Shown here piece after piece: positions 62,428-64,000 of a stretch of 64,000 nucleotides of DNA. Under the pieces are notes generated by a model. It searched no databases. It was not told the origin of the DNA and saw nothing but the letters and a program-made list of their open reading frames with translations. Made by a program: the position numbers and the translations under genes. The stretch lies in the NCBI GenBank assembly GCA_029565395.1, contig JAKQOG010000201.1:62001-126000 (forward strand). The letters run 5' to 3'. The DNA comes from Candidatus Hydrogenedentota bacterium (GTDB taxonomy: Bacteria > Hydrogenedentota > Hydrogenedentia > Hydrogenedentales > CAILVY01). Position 1 is the first letter of the stretch; each line of letters begins with the position of its first letter.

Positions 62428-62952
62428 ATGGCAATGCAAGGACTTGCGTATTTAAAAACAACATGGGCGTTTGAAGAACGGCCCGTGGCTTCCCTGAAAC
62501 TTAACACGTGGGATGACCGCATCGAAGCCGCCCTGGAATTAATCTTTTTCCTGCTCAACCAGAATTGGGGCGGCGGGAACGGCGTGATACAGGGCGCCAC
62601 CACGGATGATTTGTGCGTGAAGGCGCTGGCTGTACCGGGGCTTTACGTGCAGGTGAAGCCAGGCTACGGGTTTATCAGCAAGTTCCCGTACAAGCTGGCG
62701 CAGACCATGGATACCGCGGCAATCACACCGCCCGCCACGTATAACCGCATCGATTTGGTGGAGGCCTGCCTGGACACCTGGGGCGTGCATGTGAAAACCG
62801 GCAATGAAATGCAATCACCCTCCGCGCCCAGCCCCTCGGCCAATTGCATCGCGCTGGCCCATCTTTATCTGCGGCCCGGCATGACCTGCATCAAAGACGC
62901 CGACGATCAGACAAACGGCTATATCATCGATGCACGGACTTGGCTGGACTGA
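62428..62952 (+). CDS. Small tail or baseplate protein of unknown type
   Basis: A 174-residue protein at the end of the cassette. It has a glycine-rich centre (NWGGGNGVIQG) and beta-type text later (KPGYGFISKF, YNRIDLVEACLDTWGVHV) that resembles short tail-fibre or baseplate-wedge modules. No domain is recognised. AAAGGAG lies upstream of the ATG. Confidence 0.5.
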   Translation: MAMQGLAYLKTTWAFEERPVASLKLNTWDDRIEAALELIFFLLNQNWGGGNGVIQGATTDDLCVKALAVPGLYVQVKPGYGFISKFPYKLAQTMDTAAITPPATYNRIDLVEACLDTWGVHVKTGNEMQSPSAPSPSANCIALAHLYLRPGMTCIKDADDQTNGYIIDARTWLD

Positions 62953-63259
62953 AAACGGGGCAGTCCCGATTCCATCACCAGGAATCTTTCCCCATCGTCA
63001 TTCCCGCGAAAGGGGCCGTCCAAAAATATGAAAATATCATTGTTCGGCCCTTTCAGGAATTCTTGTTATAGATGGCAATAACCCAGAACAGTGATTTGCA
63101 GAATGACAACCATGTTCATGGTTTGGGGAGAAATCCAGGCGAATGAATTCTCAGACAGCCTCTCCTCGACAACTTCAGGAGGGCCGATATCCACGCTCTC
63201 ACATCATAGAAAAGGGCCGGGGTTTTCGCCCAGCCCAAACATATCGTTGAATTATTTCC
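62953..63259. other. Intergenic end of the phage cassette
   Basis: No gene seen. An inverted repeat AAAGGG(G)CCG/CGGCCCTTT (63009-63053) with a 26-base loop could end cassette transcription, but no T-run follows. Confidence 0.35.
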
Positions 63260-64000
63260 CTACCGCGAGAGCGCCTGATATTTCTTCTTCGGTCCGATGC
63301 CGAGTTTGCGGACCGCGTCGATGTTATCCACAAGCTTTTTGACAGCGGCGGCCACCAAGTCTATGTCTTTTTTCGAGTTCATCAGCATGACATGGTGTAC
63401 GGCGACGCCACAGGACTGGTTGGCGTCGGTGCAGACGGGAAGCTTGAAGCGTTTGGGATTGACCGCCTTCCAGTAGTCCGCGCCGAGTTTATGGCGGGTC
63501 TTGGTAAGCGGTTTGTAGAGTCCACAACTGTTCAAGGGGTCGTAGGGGATTTCAAAGGCATCGCCGGTGCCTAATTCCGCGTTGAGCGCGGCACAGAACT
63601 GAGCGTTGTTGATTTTCAGCGCTTTCGCATCCAGGCGGAAGGTGAAATTGAAGTAGCTTTGTTGCGTGATTTCCTTGCGGCGGCGCATCGGCAGGATGCC
63701 GGGGATTTGCGCGAGTTGCGCGTTGAGGTATTGGGCGTTTTCGTCACGCAGTTTCACCTGCTGGTCCAGCCGGCTGAGGCCGCCCAGCAACAGGGCCGCC
63801 TGCCATTCCGTCAGACGGTAATTGCCGGATTGAATAGCCGTCTCCATTCCGACTTTCTTGTTCAAACCGAACACAGGAGGTTCGGCGGCATACGAGCGGC
63901 CGCAATTCCGCAGGCTGTAGATTTTGTAAAAGAGTTCCTTGGTCTTGCACATGTTGAAGCCGCCTTCGCCGGAGGACAGTACCTTGGATTCCTGAAAGCT
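63260..64000 (-). CDS. DegT/DnrJ/EryC1/StrS-family aminotransferase (partial)
   Basis: The C-terminal part (246 residues visible) of a PLP enzyme that aminates sugar nucleotides, often for surface polysaccharides. The family motif SFQESK at the visible N-terminus contains the PLP lysine (K6 of the fragment), followed by GEGG. Later the line YRLTEWQAALLLGGLSRLD, an NxxxY-like region and a conserved VHHVML segment fit the family. The beginning lies beyond the right edge. It may belong with the epimerase gene at 48636 functionally, but is far away. Confidence 0.9.
   Translation of the reverse strand, partial: SFQESKVLSSGEGGFNMCKTKELFYKIYSLRNCGRSYAAEPPVFGLNKKVGMETAIQSGNYRLTEWQAALLLGGLSRLDQQVKLRDENAQYLNAQLAQIPGILPMRRRKEITQQSYFNFTFRLDAKALKINNAQFCAALNAELGTGDAFEIPYDPLNSCGLYKPLTKTRHKLGADYWKAVNPKRFKLPVCTDANQSCGVAVHHVMLMNSKKDIDLVAAAVKKLVDNIDAVRKLGIGPKKKYQALSR

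Larger units (their letters stand above)
55581..62952 (+). mobile_element. Isolated phage structural-gene cassette (prophage remnant or GTA-like)
   Basis: Eight consecutive plus-strand genes: portal, prohead protease, small decoration-like protein, major capsid, head-tail connector, Dit-like tail protein, tail hub with an SNase-like insert, and a small tail protein. No terminase, integrase, tail tube, tape measure, lysis or replication gene is present within the cassette or next to it. No attachment-site repeats were recognised. All frames look intact, which speaks against simple decay. Confidence 0.75.

Noticed and set aside
1-64000. CRISPR arrays, insertion sequences, rRNA or tRNA genes
   Set aside because: I looked for regular direct repeats, transposase motifs and tRNA T-arms and found none that hold up; a computer search could still find a tRNA that I missed.

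Overview
The window (64 kb) reads as a chromosomal segment of a free-living, Gram-negative-type heterotrophic bacterium with a large secreted-protein repertoire. Tat-exported Gfo/Idh and sugar-isomerase-like proteins, giant repeat adhesins, beta-propeller/GH9 proteins, ceramidase-like proteins, pseudopilins and a class II nrdJ with thyX together recall Planctomycetes-related or candidate-phylum genomes. The paired C-terminal 'LSELLR-IQFFNSGGYH' modules of the 1546-residue protein recall Candidatus Hydrogenedentes (Hydrogenedentota). That assignment is from memory and is inference; there is no rRNA or other strong phylogenetic marker here.

Layout. 1-7513: the end of an unknown gene, a Tat-signal oxidoreductase, an acetoacetate-decarboxylase-like enzyme and a giant LRR / InlB-type-repeat / PASTA surface protein. 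7611-10960: a three-gene operon with an HtrA lipoprotein, an HtrA-like pseudoprotease and a TPR lipoprotein. 10974-12674 (-): thioesterase and PPi-type phosphofructokinase. 13076-16476 (-): pseudopilin/secretion operon (gspI-J-K-F-like), divergent from 16834-28301 (+), which holds two tandem beta-propeller-GH9 proteins (the first lacking its catalytic residues), a crotonase, a ceramidase/C45 fusion and a membrane protein. 28294-31013 (-): a four-domain persulfide-handling fusion under a CsoR/CstR-type repressor with a clear operator. 31014-32784: mostly non-coding, with a 31-residue histone H1-like peptide gene. 32785-35709 (-): ParDE-like toxin-antitoxin pair overlapping an SNF2 helicase. 35883-41811: Tat-exported isomerase-like protein, DUF2330 membrane protein, Rnk-like regulator and a DUF3124 operon. 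41986-46543: gpmI, and the thyX-nrdJ operon preceded by a strongly structured leader RNA. 47351-55079: nucleoside transporter, sugar-nucleotide epimerase, cold-shock protein, Pat-like protein acetyltransferase, a DUF2330-like protein and a Nudix hydrolase. 55581-62952: an isolated eight-gene phage structural cassette. The right edge carries the end of a DegT-family aminotransferase.

How the parts fit. Much of the window concerns the cell envelope: secreted glycan-active proteins next to pseudopilins, periplasmic quality control and large repeat proteins. Nucleotide metabolism (thyX, nrdJ, nucleoside transporter) and glycolysis (PPi-PFK, gpmI) are also present. The most unusual items are the phage cassette without terminase, tail tube or integrase, with an SNase-like domain in a tail protein; the three-tier RNA stem upstream of thyX-nrdJ; the inactive/active GH9 pair; and the inactive/active HtrA pair.
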